Shown: positions 24,795 to 37,105, counted from the stretch's first letter. The stretch is DNA of 64,000 nucleotides from Magnolia sinica (GCF_029962835.1 NC_080574.1:23410001-23474000); one strand, 5' to 3'. Numbers and translations: made by a program. Notes: generated from the sequence alone by a model not told the origin.

Positions 24795-27700
24795 ATGAGG
24801 GGTCGTTCCCCTCGCCGCAGATTTAGGGGAACAACTCAGCGGCCTGCGAGACCTCCTTCCCCCTTCCTTCCTCAGAGATTTTCCCCTGTTCTAAGATCTC
24901 GATCAAAGCGACGGGGATTGTCCTTGACTTCTCGGCCTCCCACAATCCCCAAATCAGATTTCAGTCTCTTCGTTGGGAACATCTCCTTTGATACTACAAG
25001 CAAGGATCTGTGGGGTATCTTCAACAGATACCGACGGCTGCTGGATGTATACATCCCAACAAGACCTAGCACTAGGAAACCCTGGGGATATGGATTTGTG
25101 AGATTTGCATACGAGCAAGATGCAGCGAATGCGATAGCCATTCTCAATGAACGACGAGTAGATGGCAAAATCATCAATGTGAGTTGGGCAAAGCACAAAA
25201 ACAGGGAGGTGGGGTCGTTAAATCAGGGCCCCTGTCCGGCCAAGGGTTCGACGGATCAAGTGAGCCCCCCTTTTGTCGTCGAATCTGATGGGGGGCAGAG
25301 ATCGTATTTGGCAGTGGCAGCCTCCGATTAGAGCAAAAAGATTCACAGAGTTTTCATTCCCAATATCCCATCATCAATGGTGGATCCAAGGGCGGTGAAG
25401 CAAAATCTGAAGAGACTACAGCTGGGGCTTATCTGTAGGATTACCCTGCCGTCCATCTCCATCCTCCATTTAATTGATGGTTTACGGGAGTCCACGTACA
25501 CGGTGGATTCGATTGATATCTCCAGGTTATCCCCTTACCATTTCCTTCTAGTTTTTAAATCCAAACAATGTTGAGGGTCAAATATTGCATATCAGACCCT
25601 ATTATTGCCGGGATTTTCAAACATGATACTGTTTAAAGGCCCGATTTAAATCGTGTTTGTGTTGCAGGGCGTGTTCACGAGCCTGGACTAGGAAAAGGTA
25701 CTAAAAGCATGGATTTAACGGTCTAAAATCACCAAGGCAAGCGACGGACCCCAGGAGACCAAGATCGACGGATGTGCATGCCAGAGATTCAAGGAAATCG
25801 AGAAACTGAAGCTCAAATGGCCCGAAAGACATCCAGAATGCAAGATCACAGGGTTCCCACCATCCGTTCAGATCAAAAATTCTTACATCGCCCGAGGACC
25901 ATAAATTAACCGTACATGTCAAATTTCATCCGTTTAATCCCTGTGCAAGTGTCCCAACGGACAGATCAGCCACTAAAATCATGATTTGGGACCCACTAGA
26001 TCTTTGGATATGTCTCAATTTTGGTCTCAACCACGTAAATGAGGTTCTAACGAGGATGGACAGAGCAGATTTGTCACAAACATCTCCGTGGGACCTACAT
26101 GTACAATGTGTGCACATAAACTGAAGTGCACCGGCCGTGCATCGGACGGTCAGCCCGGTCAAAGACGGGCTGACCCATCTTCTTCTCCCGCAACAACAAC
26201 GGACGGACAGCGTCCGTCCGTTTTTCAGCAGTGGGCCCCACTCGCTCTCCAGATGACAAATCTGGACCATTCATCATATTCCCATGGTCCATATTACCAA
26301 GGCCTAGGTGGAAGAGTTTCAAAATACCAACGACAATGGCGTCTCAACCATTTCAACGCAGGTTGAACGGCTTAAGATTGATCACGTGGGCCGCACCAAC
26401 GGACGGCAAAAACCATTCTTTCCCGATCGAAATTCCGAGAGAAATCCGATGAACGGCTTGGATTTCTCATTTGAAATGGATTGTGGACCCCACCATCGTC
26501 ACAGCGTAACGACTACGCAAGCTCTGTTTACGCAGTCCGGAGAAACCCAGATTTTTCGGGCTATTGCATATCCATAAAGAGGGTCGGATGGCCAATCCGA
26601 ACCGTCCAAACTCTACAAAGCTGGGCCTTCAACCTCGCCATGCAGTCAGATTCCAAGGTGGGGAGGTTCGCTGTTCCAGAAATCAATCCAAAAATCAGGC
26701 TGTTTGCGGTTTCGCTGCGAAAGAGGAGTGCGTGAGTCCTTGTTCTCTTCTAACCTACTTATGCACCGATTCCAGCATCCACCAGGGGATCTTTGTTGTT
26801 TATAAAAGAAGAAGAAAGAAAGGGAAAGGGGGGGAGTTGGATGTCAGGGAGCTTGGAGGAAGAATCAGCTTGGTTTTTTTGAAAGAAAAAAAATGAAGGA
26901 AGCTGGAAGTGATATGGGACAGGGCTGGAGGTAGCTGCACGGGAGCACATGGAGAGAGAGAGTTAGTACTTGTTTTTCTTCTTCTTCTCTTCTCTTGTTA
27001 TTTTTTGAACCTAGCTTAATCATGGTCGGCTAAACCTCTTAGCTAGGGCTAAGAGGTGAAGCTTGTAGTCTGATGGGAGAGATGTTGCTTGTGGCTTTTT
27101 GTTTAAATTGAAGAGGTTTTTCATGTAATTTTAATATAAGAATATTTTTAGTTTTTAATGGCCTGTTGTAACTGAAATTACAATGGGTTTGCAATGGCTT
27201 TGAGTATTTCTTTTTCCTTATTTTGATTATGACGTCAGGAAGCCCTGTTGTTCGCCATCGTCTCCTGGGCATGGTTGGATGACGGTACCCTTCCTGACCT
27301 TCATAGCATGTTGATTGGTTGGTAATCAGTTTAATTCTTTTGTTAACTTTGTCTCCTGGGCATGATGTGGTGATGGAATCCATTCTAATTTATATACCTT
27401 TCATCTCTTTAAAATTATATCAGAAGAAGTTCAGTTTAATTTTCATGATTTTTGAAGCAGGCATAAAATTTCCCTGATCTCTACAAGTGGATCCTCTGAA
27501 TCCCTAGTTTCCTTCCTCTGAATTCCTTAAAGTTTTAGATAATTATTCCACAATTATTCCTTAAATTCTATTTGGTTTAGATCACATCTTAGTCCAGTTC
27601 TAGTTCTACTTGGTTTCAGATAACGTATAGGTATTAGTCTCTGTGGATTCGACCTCGGTCTTACCGAGTTTATTACTACATCACAACCCTATACTTGGGG

Positions 27701-29168
27701 AGTGAACAAACAACACTTCATACAATTTCAAGAAGATAAGTCTCTTCAGACCCGCATGGGTATAGTGTCTACCTCCCCCTGGTCTTCAAATCGGAACCCA
27801 TCTGAAGATGGATGCTGGATAAGGTTATTCGGCATTCCCACTCACGCATGGTTTGAGGCAGTGATTATTGATTTAGCTAATTACTTTGTTAATTAAGGTA
27901 ATCCAAGTGGATGCCAATGTGAGGCTTGGGCTCTTCCAGGTGTTTGCTAGACTGAAAGTTAAGCTGCGCCCAAGGGTGGACTTAAGCCGAGTATTGGGTC
28001 TGCGGGTTCTGGACAAGGACTTCCCTATTTATGCTGTTTTGGAGCCGATGGAAGCTATTCAGGGCCAGCGCACGCCCCTTCCCGTAGCTAAGGAAGTGGG
28101 CAACACAAAAGAATGGGTGGAAAGATCGTTCTATTCCATGGTCCAGCCCTACAGAACTCAGACACGAATTCAGGAGGAGAGGAGTCTGGTTTAACTGGAT
28201 TAACAGGGGAATTGCAGCAAAACAACCAGTTGATCCCCTTTCAGCCTCAGCCGTTAGTAATAGTAGGCGCCTTGGAACGCACTCCAACTATTCAAAAATC
28301 TGTCCCACTCCGACTCTCAGAGCAGATGGAAGATTTGGCAGGCAATTCCCAGCCTCGCCTAAGGGAGGCTTCTGGTCTGCTCACATCAGACTTTGCGGTG
28401 GTGGCGCCCTCATCTCATTGTCCTCTTCTCCCTTTAGTCAAATTTGCCCCAACTCAGGATCTTAGTTCGCTGAGGGAGGTGGCTGAGCAGAAAATGTCGG
28501 CCGGGTAGCCTCGTAAGGAGCCACAGGTTCTTATGCTGCTTCAGGTCAAAGGGGCATTGCTCCGATTTAATAGTCACAAGACTATGGTCTATCATCGATC
28601 CAGATCCGTTGGTTGTTCCCCTCTATCCACCGTTGGGATGCAATGCAGCAGAGACCGCCCTGTTGAAATCAGTAATAACAGTCTACCTGAAGATCGTATT
28701 CCTGATATTCGTAGTCAGGAGTATCTGGTTAATACTGTTGCTGTTGGAGAGCCAGCAGAGGATGACGACCCCACCGGCCTCTTCACAACCCCTAAACACT
28801 CGCCTCGCAGCACGGAACTGGAAATTGATCTGTCTCCATTCTTCTCTCCCGAGGTCAGGATGGAGAGACATTGAACTGAGCACCCTCAGGTTGTATCTTC
28901 TCTTTTTCAAGTTGGGTCACCGGTAATTTTGGGCTCAGCCACTGATCCTAAGCAGCCCTCAGCAGATTGCATCGCAACGCCCTCTCAGTTGGTTCCACAG
29001 CCTCATATAGGACAACTCTCTCCAAGCTCAACGGTAGCCCAGAAGGATACTAGGAAACCTTGCTCATTGAGGCGGACTAGGGTGTTATACTCAAAAGGAG
29101 ATTGGGGATCTCGGCTCAGAAGACTAAAGAGAATGGCGGTTAATTCAGGCTGTGTTACTGATGGATAA
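24795..29168 (+). pseudogene. LINE ORF1 (RRM-containing nucleic-acid-binding protein), interrupted
   Basis: The first in-frame ATG is at 24795; the frame is also open upstream from a TTG at 24777. The protein opens with an Arg/Ser-rich stretch (residues 1-45) and a canonical RRM at about residues 57-133: RNP2 is LFVGNI (58-63) and RNP1 is WGYGFVRF (97-104). A TAG at 25329 interrupts the frame, which continues to 25568. There a solo LTR (25569-27708) splits it, and the same frame resumes at 27714 with a DUF4283-like WIRLFGIPTHAWFEA block. Further stops occur at 27894, 28506 and 28872, with a local frame change near 27.9-28.1 kb. It ends in TAA at 29166. I saw no CCHC knuckle. Such proteins bind the LINE RNA in the ribonucleoprotein. 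Confidence 0.85.
25564..27713 (+). mobile_element. Large solo LTR (Gypsy-like) inserted in LINE ORF1
   Basis: The LTR at 25569-27708 (2140 bp) starts TGTTGAGGG and ends GGGGAGTGAACA. A perfect 5-bp target duplication AACAA is at 25564-25568 and 27709-27713. The LINE reading frame on both sides continues in register when the LTR and one duplication copy are ignored, which fixes the boundaries. A TATAAAAG motif at 26801 is a plausible LTR promoter element. The length and the GATTCGACCTCGG...TTACCGAG 3' wording suggest an Athila/Tat-like Ty3/Gypsy family, but no coding region remains to test this. Confidence 0.88.
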
Positions 29169-32100
29169 AGTCATCGTTTGGAACGTGCGCGGTATCGGAA
29201 ATCGCTGCTCTGTGTTCTCTGCTAAGTGTCTCATTCAAAAGTTCGATCCTCTCATTGTGGCCCTCCTTGAACTTATGCTCTCAGATAATAAGAGAGTGGG
29301 GGTTGGCTTATCGCTGGGCTTTTACCAATCTTTCTCTAACGCCGCTTGTGGAGGAAAGATTTGGGTCTTTTGCAGATCTCAGATTTCAACTTCCCTTATT
29401 CATTCTACTAACCAATCATTATCTATTACATTTACTCTGCAGCAATTTTCTTTGCCTATTACGATGACTTCGTTTATGCGAGTTGTGTCAGGCTCCAAAG
29501 ACGTGGCCTATGGAGTGATTTAGCATCTCTATCTTTGGCCATTCATAGCCCCTGGCCAGTTTCTGGTGATTTTAACGCAACCTCTGCTGCAGATGAAAGG
29601 TGTAGTCGGACTGTCCCAGACACTGCGAGTTCGGCTGACTTTGTGGCTGCTATTGACTATGCGGGCCTGCAGGATGCCAGTTTCTCTGGCAACCAGTTCA
29701 CGTGGAGTAACAATAGAGGCGGTTTGGCCCATGGGTGGGCCAGATTGGACAGAGTCTTATTGAATGCGGCCTGGTCCGTATCTTTTCCTGGTTTTCATGT
29801 TACCTATCTTCCTCGAATTAACTCAGATCATGCTCCGCTCTTACTCCAGTGCCCCCCACTTTCGCCCAGCATTGTGAAGCCTTTTCGGTTCCTAAATATG
29901 TGGATTCGTCACGAATCTTTCCATCAGGTGGTAAACTCAGCCTGGGTTTCAACCGGTTCCAATCACCCAATACACAACGTCATAGCGAAATTAAAAAGTG
30001 TCAAGCAGGCTTTGAAGGTGTGGAATAGAGATGTCTTTAGGAATATTTTCTCTCATGTTGGCTCTGGCAGAACTAGAAGTCGAGAAATGTGAAAGATTGG
30101 TTCAACATCATCCGGATGGGCTCCTATCAAATGGCGACTTGCAGCTGAATTTGATGCAGCGGTCTCGAACCTCTCCTGCCTTCAACTCCTAGAGGAATCC
30201 TTTTGGCAGCAAAAATCTAGGGTGGTGTGGCTCGCTGCGGATGACAAGAACACTAGGTTTTTCCACGCTATAGCGAAAGAAAAGCATCGAAAATCAGTCA
30301 TTCATAGCATTACCCTTGATTCGGGGTAGACTCTTGTTGTAAATGCAGACATCAAACGTATAGCGGTGGTCCATTTCTCTGGTTTGTTTGAGGCGAAACC
30401 GAGTGTCATGTGTAATGACCTGTTTGATGTCATCCCTTCTACAATTTCCCCTGACCAAAATGCGTTGCTGACGGCCCCCCCATCGGAATTGGAGATTCAG
30501 CAAGCGTTAAAGTCAATTCCTGTGAAAAGTGCGGTTGGCCCCGATGGTTTTACAGCCTCCTTCTTCTCTGCCTGCTGGAGCATTGTGAGCAGAGATCTGT
30601 TTGAGGTTATCTCCTTCCTGTTTCAAGGTGGCAATCTCCCTCGAGCGATCTCCGCATCTCTGATTTGTCTGCTTCCCAAAGCGGCGACACCGAATAAATT
30701 CTCCGACTTTAGGCCAATCAGTCTTTGTAGCATTCTGTACAAGCTGTTTTCTAAGCTTATTGCAAACAAGTTGAACCAGCTTATGTCGCTCCTCATCTCG
30801 GAAGAACAAGGTGCCTTTGTGCAAGGAACATCGATTGCGAATAACATTGCTCTCGCTCAAGAGTTTTTCAGAGATTTAAACAGAAAGGTTCAGGGAGGTA
30901 ATATTGTGCTCAAGTTGGATATAGAAAAAGCATATGATAGGCTCAATTAGATTTTCCTTAAACAGGTCTTGGCTAAGTTCGGCTTCTGTTCCACGTGGAT
31001 CAAGTTGGTTGAGAAACGTTGGGCAAATTCCTGGTTCTCGGTTCTAGTTAACGAGGAGGTTTCTGGTTTCTTTAAGTCCTCGAGAGGGCTGAGGCAGGGG
31101 GATCTGATCTCGCCTAGTCTCTTCATTATTGCTACAGAAGTTCTGAGAAAAGGTCTCAAATCTTTAGGCATCAACAGTCGTTTTAAGCAGTATCAGACTA
31201 GGAGTGGTTGCCCTATAGTCTCCCACCTTCTGTACGCGAATGACACACTGTTGTTTCTCAACGATGGGCTCTCGTCGTTAAGGATTTTAAAGTCATTCCT
31301 CGACAGTTATCAGCAGGGATCGGGGCAGAAAGTTAATCTATAAAAAAGCGCGTTCATCCATTCCACCAAGCTGGGTGAACCGAGGGTGCGCACCATTGAG
31401 TCGGTCCTTGGGATTACTAGAGCGACAGGGGTGTTTACTTATTTAGGGGTCCCTTTGGTCATAGGGAGACTGAAGGCTTCCTTTTTTTGCCCTCTGATAG
31501 ACAGGGTAGAAGGGAGCATCAGGGGCTGGCAGTTAAGATGTTTATCGCAAGCGAGGAAGGCGGTCTTGATCGAGCATGTATTGACCAGCATTCCCATTCA
31601 CACCTTGGCAGCCGTCCATATCCTGTCCATTGTTCTGAAAGACCTTGAGAAGAGGTTTGCGGCATTTTTCTAGGGCCGGAAAGATGGTAAAAGCAAATGT
31701 CATTGGGAGAGCTGGAAGTCTATTGCTTCCCCCAAAGAAGAGGGGGGCCTGGGGATTAGGAAGCTGAAGGATATCATGTCTGCATATCGGCTAAAGATGG
31801 CCTGGGAGATCAGAGTTGTGGCAGAAAAAAGTCTTTGGTGCTCCTTCATTGCTGCCAAATATAGTCATGATCTATCCGTGCCCGACTTACTTCAACCGGC
31901 TACGTTCGCGTCCTCAATCTGGAAAAAAAAATTCGCTGAGATCCCTGCTATGGATTCCTTCGTTCAGTGGCATTTGGGCGAAGGTAGCTGCAAATTCTGG
32001 TTGGACAATTGGACTGGTCTCAGCCCACTCCACTTATTATCTTCAGCCCCCTGTTCCGGCCTCCCTCCTTCAGCTGAAGACAAAAATGGCCCCCTAGCCC

Positions 32101-33300
32101 CCTCAGCGTCTTTCAATTTCCTGCCTCAGTGGGTCATCAACTTTATTTTTCAACGTGGTTTCTGCATCTCTGAAGGGATTGATTCCCCTATATGGCCTTT
32201 TTCCGCGTTGGGTTGGTTTTCCCTGGCGTCGGCCTGGGAGAAATGCCATTCTCCGTTGCCTAACAGAAGTTGGGCGCGTGGGGTGTGGCATGGCAAACTC
32301 TCGCCGAGGATCGCTTTGCTCTCCTGGAGGTTGTTATCGAAAGCAATTGCAGTCGACGAAGCTATCCAATCTCATGAAGTTAGTTTGGCATCCAAATGTG
32401 TCTGTTGCTGTCGTAATTCTCGGCAAGGCCACTCCTCTAAATCCAGTTCCCATCTTTTCCTGAACAGCCAGCTTGCAACTGTGGCCTGGTCCTTCTTCAG
32501 CAGGCTGTTTGGCGTCCATGTCTTGGAGACTGACTCGGTCAAGGCCAGATTGGCCCAGTGGTGGGCTGCCACTGCTTCTGGCTCGGCGAGATCTACATTG
32601 CATAAGTTGGCCCCGTCCATCATTTTATGGTGCATCTGGAAGTGTAGGAACACTGCTCTCTTTGATGACATAACTCCTTTGACTAATTTTGTGATTGCCA
32701 GAGATAATTGGTGGTTTTCCCTCATCAATGGCGAATTGGGGGAGGGAGCATTACTGGGTTTTCACGGCAGCACGGCCCATGTTGCTCGTTCAGCGGCCAC
32801 TGCTGGAATTCATGTCAGGCTCGCCCCTCTCTCTCTCTGCCTGCCGTTGAAGCCCCCATCTTGGCCCCTCCCACCAGCCCAAGGTGGTGAGATGGGTCAA
32901 ACCGCAACTAGGTTGGGTGAAGATTAATGTGGACGGTTTGTCTCTCGGCAATCCAGGTAACTCAGGTGGGGGAGGTGTGTGTAGAGACGATAAAGGTAAT
33001 TTTCAATTCGCCTTCTCCATTGGATATGGGATGGGCTCGAATGTCAATGCAGAGCTGAGAGCAATCGTGGATGGAATGGATCTATGCATTCGTAGCGGTT
33101 TTACGATTGTGATTGTGGAATCAGATTCGCAGCTGGCGGTCAATTTCCTATCTGACGTTCATAACCTCGGCTGGAAATGGGGGTATTGGATCCAGAGGAT
33201 CCACCACATTAGGCAATGTAGAAATTTTATTTTCCAACATATCTTCAGGGAAGGAAACGCCGTGGCTGACCAGATGGCCCGTTTGGGGAGTTCGGGATAA
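29161..33300 (+). pseudogene. LINE ORF2 (endonuclease-reverse transcriptase-RNase H), decayed
   Basis: It starts at ATG 29161, overlapping the ORF1 stop. The endonuclease part shows WNVRGIG, LLELM, SGDFNAT (near 29569) and NSDHAPL (near 29819). The frame shifts once at about 29490-29507. A local double shift lies at about 30057-30160. In-frame stops are at 30327 (TAG), 30948 (TAG), 31341 (TAA) and 31671 (TAG). The reverse transcriptase part shows SAVGPDGFTASFF, FRPISLCSILYKLFSKLIA, motif A LKLDIEKAYDRLN, motif B RGLRQGDLISPSLF and motif C YANDTLLF at 31233, where the family has YADD. A WHGKLSPRIALLSWRLL segment with a CVCC cysteine cluster follows (zf-RVT). The last part, in another frame, is RNase H. 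Confidence 0.92.
32884..33300 (+). pseudogene. RNase H domain at the C-terminus of LINE ORF2
   Basis: In a frame shifted relative to the reverse transcriptase part, the sequence reads GWVKINVDGLSLGNPGNSGG, then AELRAIVDGMDLC, ESDSQLAVNFL and GNAVADQMARLG. These carry the four acidic residues expected for RNase H1-like domains (Asp in NVDG, Glu in AELRA, Asp in ESDS, Asp in VADQ). The domain itself is open. Acquisition of RNase H by a plant L1 lineage is known. This is therefore the element's own C-terminus and not a host gene. Confidence 0.9.
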
Positions 33301-33608
33301 GACAGTGTGCTGATTCATTGCCATGGGAACCTTCCTGCTAAGGTTAGAGGTTTGTTATTCCTTGACAAGGTGGGGCTCGAGTCCATTAGGGATGGTTCGA
33401 GAGTCGAGATGGGTCGTCACTAGGATGCGGGTTCTCTCTATTTTTGTTTCTCTGTATAGAGCTTTGTTTATACTTCGGTCCTATGATAGGAGTCCTTTGG
33501 GTCTTTTTTCTCTTGGGGGCCTCCTGAATGTAATTGGCCATTTTGTTTAATGGAAAGCTCTCCTTTTCTTTTTTTCTTAAAAAAAAAAAAAAAAAAATTC
33601 ACATATAT

Positions 33609-34651
33609 TTCTATACTTATATGTTCATATATAAAAGCAATTGAATAGTTTGTCTTTGGATCTTCCTCCTCTTCCTTGGTGGAATGCACTTCTCAATGGG
33701 AAGAAACTATGCCAGAAAAAATCTAAGGAGAGCTGGTGACCAAGACTATTTTTATAGATGAACTTTGACTCCGAAGCATCATCCTAGCTACTCCAAATTC
33801 ATAGTCTCCACACCTCTTATTTAGAAGAGAGAAGTCCTTCAACTTAACTTTTACATAGGTAAAAGTATGGTACATGTGGTCTTATTATAGTGTGCATGCA
33901 ATTAATCACCTCCTTGTGAGCCCCATCAAGTACTGCTCTTTTAGATTATTCAAACCATCTAAAAACTTATCCAAACACTAATACCATATGTGGCCCATTT
34001 TCTGATAAATGCTAACATTACAAGTCATCGATCATGTGCCAAAATCTCAAAATTTATGATAGACTAGATGTAGTAGGACCATGACAACTAGGGGGCAAAA
34101 TGTTTCATTATGATTTGAACAACTCCATGTGGTCTACCACTACATATTCCAAGAAAGGAAGAAAGGGCTTCAATTGATGGGAAAGAAGGTGTGAGGCAAC
34201 CTTCCACAACTCGATTTTACAGTATTTAAGATTATTTAGAATTTAGCTTTAGCTTGTTACTGGTAGATAAATGAACTAAAGAATAAATAAAGTAGAACTA
34301 CAATGGGAGGGTGTATGAGACAAGAAATGTAGCAATACAATAAGCAAAAAGTAGAGGATCTTTTAGATCTTCAAATCTACTTTGTAAAATCTTTAGTCAC
34401 AAGACGAGAAACCCTAATCAATGATGCGAGTAGAGAAAGAAGAACCTTGATTAAAGAAAATAAGTAGAGCTCTTTGATCCGCACCCTACCCTTATGACCT
34501 TCTCACATGAAGCTTGGAGGATAAATCTTAGAGAGAAATGGAAACATTTTACCCTTTTCTCTAAGACTTCCTCACCCCGTCTTCATAACTTAGACACATA
34601 GCGGTGAAAATGTTGTCATAATTGGGTCGTCTTCAAGAAGCAAACATTTTT
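33609..34651. other. Gene-free spacer
   Basis: No gene or repeat ends recognised downstream of the LINE. Confidence 0.45.
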
Positions 34652-34800
34652 ATAAAAAAGTTTACACACGTGCGCACTCACACCACACACACACCACACA
34701 CACCCCAACAGTAGAATTTCACCACAATGGGTTCTGGACCCCATGACCTCGTGTTGAAACTCTTGTGAGTCTTTCATCAAGGCATGAGTAAGGACCCATT
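34652..34800 (-). mobile_element. tRNA-derived SINE (family B copy 2)
   Basis: Minus strand: GGGTCCTTACTC, a B box-like GGGGTCCAGAACCC, a TGTGGTGAAATTCTAC body and a GTGTGTGTG-rich 3' part ending in an A-run. The wording parallels 23831-23979. Target duplication was not found, and boundaries are approximate. Confidence 0.7.
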
Positions 34801-35189
34801 TAAGTTTTGCTCCTTATATTTAACATACTCTTGACATTTGATTGATTGGTTGTTGATTGCGTAAATACTTGAGAGCGTCCCGAGAAGAAAAATGTAGGAG
34901 CAAACTTGCTTTTCTGCCAAATTGTTAATTTAGCTCTATTTTGAGGTTTAGATTACTTACATTAAGATCTAGATTGATTCTTATTGAATTGCGTGTGCTT
35001 TTGGTATATTTATATTGACTTATACAGACTTGGACCATGGCATGTGGTTCAATATTCCCCTGTGCGAAGTAATCGTTTAAAATGTGACCGGTCGATTGCT
35101 CCATTAGCAGGTGAAGCAGCTTCAATGACTGATTATCAAATGTGTAATAGAAAAAGGAAGAATCTAAAGATGGACCCACATTGTCCACA

Positions 35190-35438
35190 TTAATGATGGG
35201 ACTCCCTATTACAATCAATAAGAACCATCCATTTTCCTAGCTATTGATTGGAAGCCTAAGGTCATCTGTTAAAGTGACATTTAGGAGGGACAGGTGGGCT
35301 CACGTTTTGGAAGATGTTGTCAGTGACCAAACCTTCTTTGTTATAATCAATGTGGACAATCCATTTTATTAATAGTTGATCCTATGGTTAGGATATTACC
35401 ACCAAAATGACATTCAGAGGCATGGGCAATCAAAGATG

Positions 35439-35477
<39 letters not shown>

Positions 35478-36135
35478 TAATAGGCCAGATCAATGATTGG
35501 ATCTTATCTCTTATCAACAATATGTATTGCTCATTTTATAAATCATTGATTGGATGTTTAGGACCATATCCAATCAAAAACACTTTCAATAGGGATGGGC
35601 GTGGCCACTCATGATGGATGGTCCCATTCAGTGACTAAACCTTCTATATTATAACATGGACCATTCATTTGTAGCCATTGATTGGATTGTCCACTTTTGT
35701 AGCCATGGATTGGATGGTCAGAATCATGTAGTCAAAGTGTGGTGATCAGTAATCAGAGGCGGCCCCATGTGATAGATGGTCAAGACCACTTAGTGAATCT
35801 TTTCTAGACAATAAAAATAAATCCTCCATTAATTTCCTATACATTGATTGGATGGTTAAGATCATCAAATTAAAGTCAGCTTTTTTAGGATGATTGAACA
35901 TTTTCTATTATAACAAATATGGATATTCCATTTTGTATTCATTGATCAGATGGTTAGGATGATCATATCAAAATATTTTGTGCAAGGATCCTCCAATTCT
36001 TTTATATTGATTGGATGGTCAAGATCATCAAATCAAAGTGATTTTTAGGATGATTGAACCTTTTCTATTATAACAAGATCTTCCATTTTGTATTCATCGA
36101 TCAGATGGTTGGATATCAAAGTGATTTAGTGCATG
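35190..36135. repeat. Degenerate tandem repeat (ATTGATTGGATGG units) with (AT)n
   Basis: The words ATTGATTGGATGGT(T/C)A, TTCTATTATAACAA and CCATTTTGTATTCAT recur with irregular spacing of roughly 100-200 bp, best preserved at 35820-36130. A (TA)n run interrupts the block at about 35443-35474. No coding potential. Confidence 0.6.
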
Positions 36136-36970
36136 CATGATTTGATGGCCATATCATTAACGGACAATGGGGGAAAAGATCTCTTATTGAGAAGATGTTT
36201 GCATCATGGTCCACTACCAGCATCTCATGGACTGAAAAAATCCTAGCCATGGATCTAAGAAATGTAGGCAGACGATTTCACCATAACTAATTCTAAAAAT
36301 AACCAACAAACAATCGAGAAGATTTTTTTTAATTTCTTCAAATTTAAATTATAAGATAACCAAACATACAATAATCTATTTGAATTGAATATAAATTCGG
36401 AGTACCTTTTTACAATGGTGTAATAGATTCTAAATATAACACTTTCAAGTCTTAAGTTGTCCAACAAGCTTCAATAAAACACAAAAAATATCCTATCTTT
36501 TAAAAGAATATGAATAAAATTATTCTTTTTCACCATCTTAATGAGGCAAAGCTAAATATGCTAAAGGGACTTAAGTTGGAAGATTATTCCAGTTCCAAAA
36601 AAATTGACAACTCACAGAGTTTGGCACCTAGTGCTAGAAAGTTATGATCTCTAAACCCTAATTAACTAGACACTAAGTGGACCCATGATTAAGTGGTCCA
36701 AAACCTTGACATGATGGGACCTACCATGGATGGTCCATGCACTCAAAAGTTCCCCAAAGTGGAAGATACAAGGTCCACATATACAATATTTGGCCTTTTA
36801 CCAGTTAAATAATAAACATCGTCGTGGCTTTAGATTTAGTGTGCAGACAATCCAAAGTGGGCCCAACAAGGTTGACCGTTTGGATCAGTGAATGACGGGC
36901 TTCACTTGTATTAAGATAGAAACCGAAATGGTAGTATAATAACATGGCCTGGTGGTAGTTTGTTTGTTTG
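36136..36970. other. Gene-free spacer
   Basis: Nothing recognisable beyond low-complexity AT-rich stretches. Confidence 0.45.
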
Positions 36971-37105
36971 TTTTTTATTTTTTAACACACGCACCGACGC
37001 ACACACCCATGCACACCGTAGTGGGATTTCACCACGTGTGGATCTGGAACCCAAGACTTTCGTGTTGAAACTCCTTAGAGTCTACCACTGAGGTAATTGA
37101 TGACT
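36971..37105 (-). mobile_element. tRNA-derived SINE (family B copy 3)
   Basis: Minus strand: CTCAGTGGTAGACTCTAAGG (A box), GGGTTCCAGATCC (B box), CGTGGTGAAATCCCAC, then a GTGTGTGCGTCGGTGCG stretch and an A-rich end. The word order is the same as at 23831-23979. No clear target duplication. Confidence 0.7.

Larger units (their letters stand above)
24706..33608 (+). mobile_element. L1-type LINE (plant RNase H clade), near full length, decayed
   Basis: Perfect 11-bp target duplications TTCACATATAT flank the element at 24706-24716 and 33598-33608, and a 19-A tail ends it at 33579-33597. Excluding the inserted solo LTR it is about 6.7 kb, the expected size for a complete plant L1. It carries ORF1 (RRM protein), then ORF2 with APE-type endonuclease, reverse transcriptase, a zf-RVT-like segment and a C-terminal RNase H. 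ORF2 has at least four in-frame stops and several frame changes, so the copy is dead. The intact flanking duplication argues against a very ancient insertion. Confidence 0.93.

Noticed and set aside
24777-25331. Stand-alone host RRM / SR-type splicing factor gene
   Set aside because: It lies directly inside the LINE target duplications, in the ORF1 position, and its frame leads into a DUF4283-like block, so it is LINE ORF1.
32884-33300. Independent RNase H gene
   Set aside because: It is the C-terminal domain of the LINE ORF2, just before the LINE's 3' end and poly-A tail.
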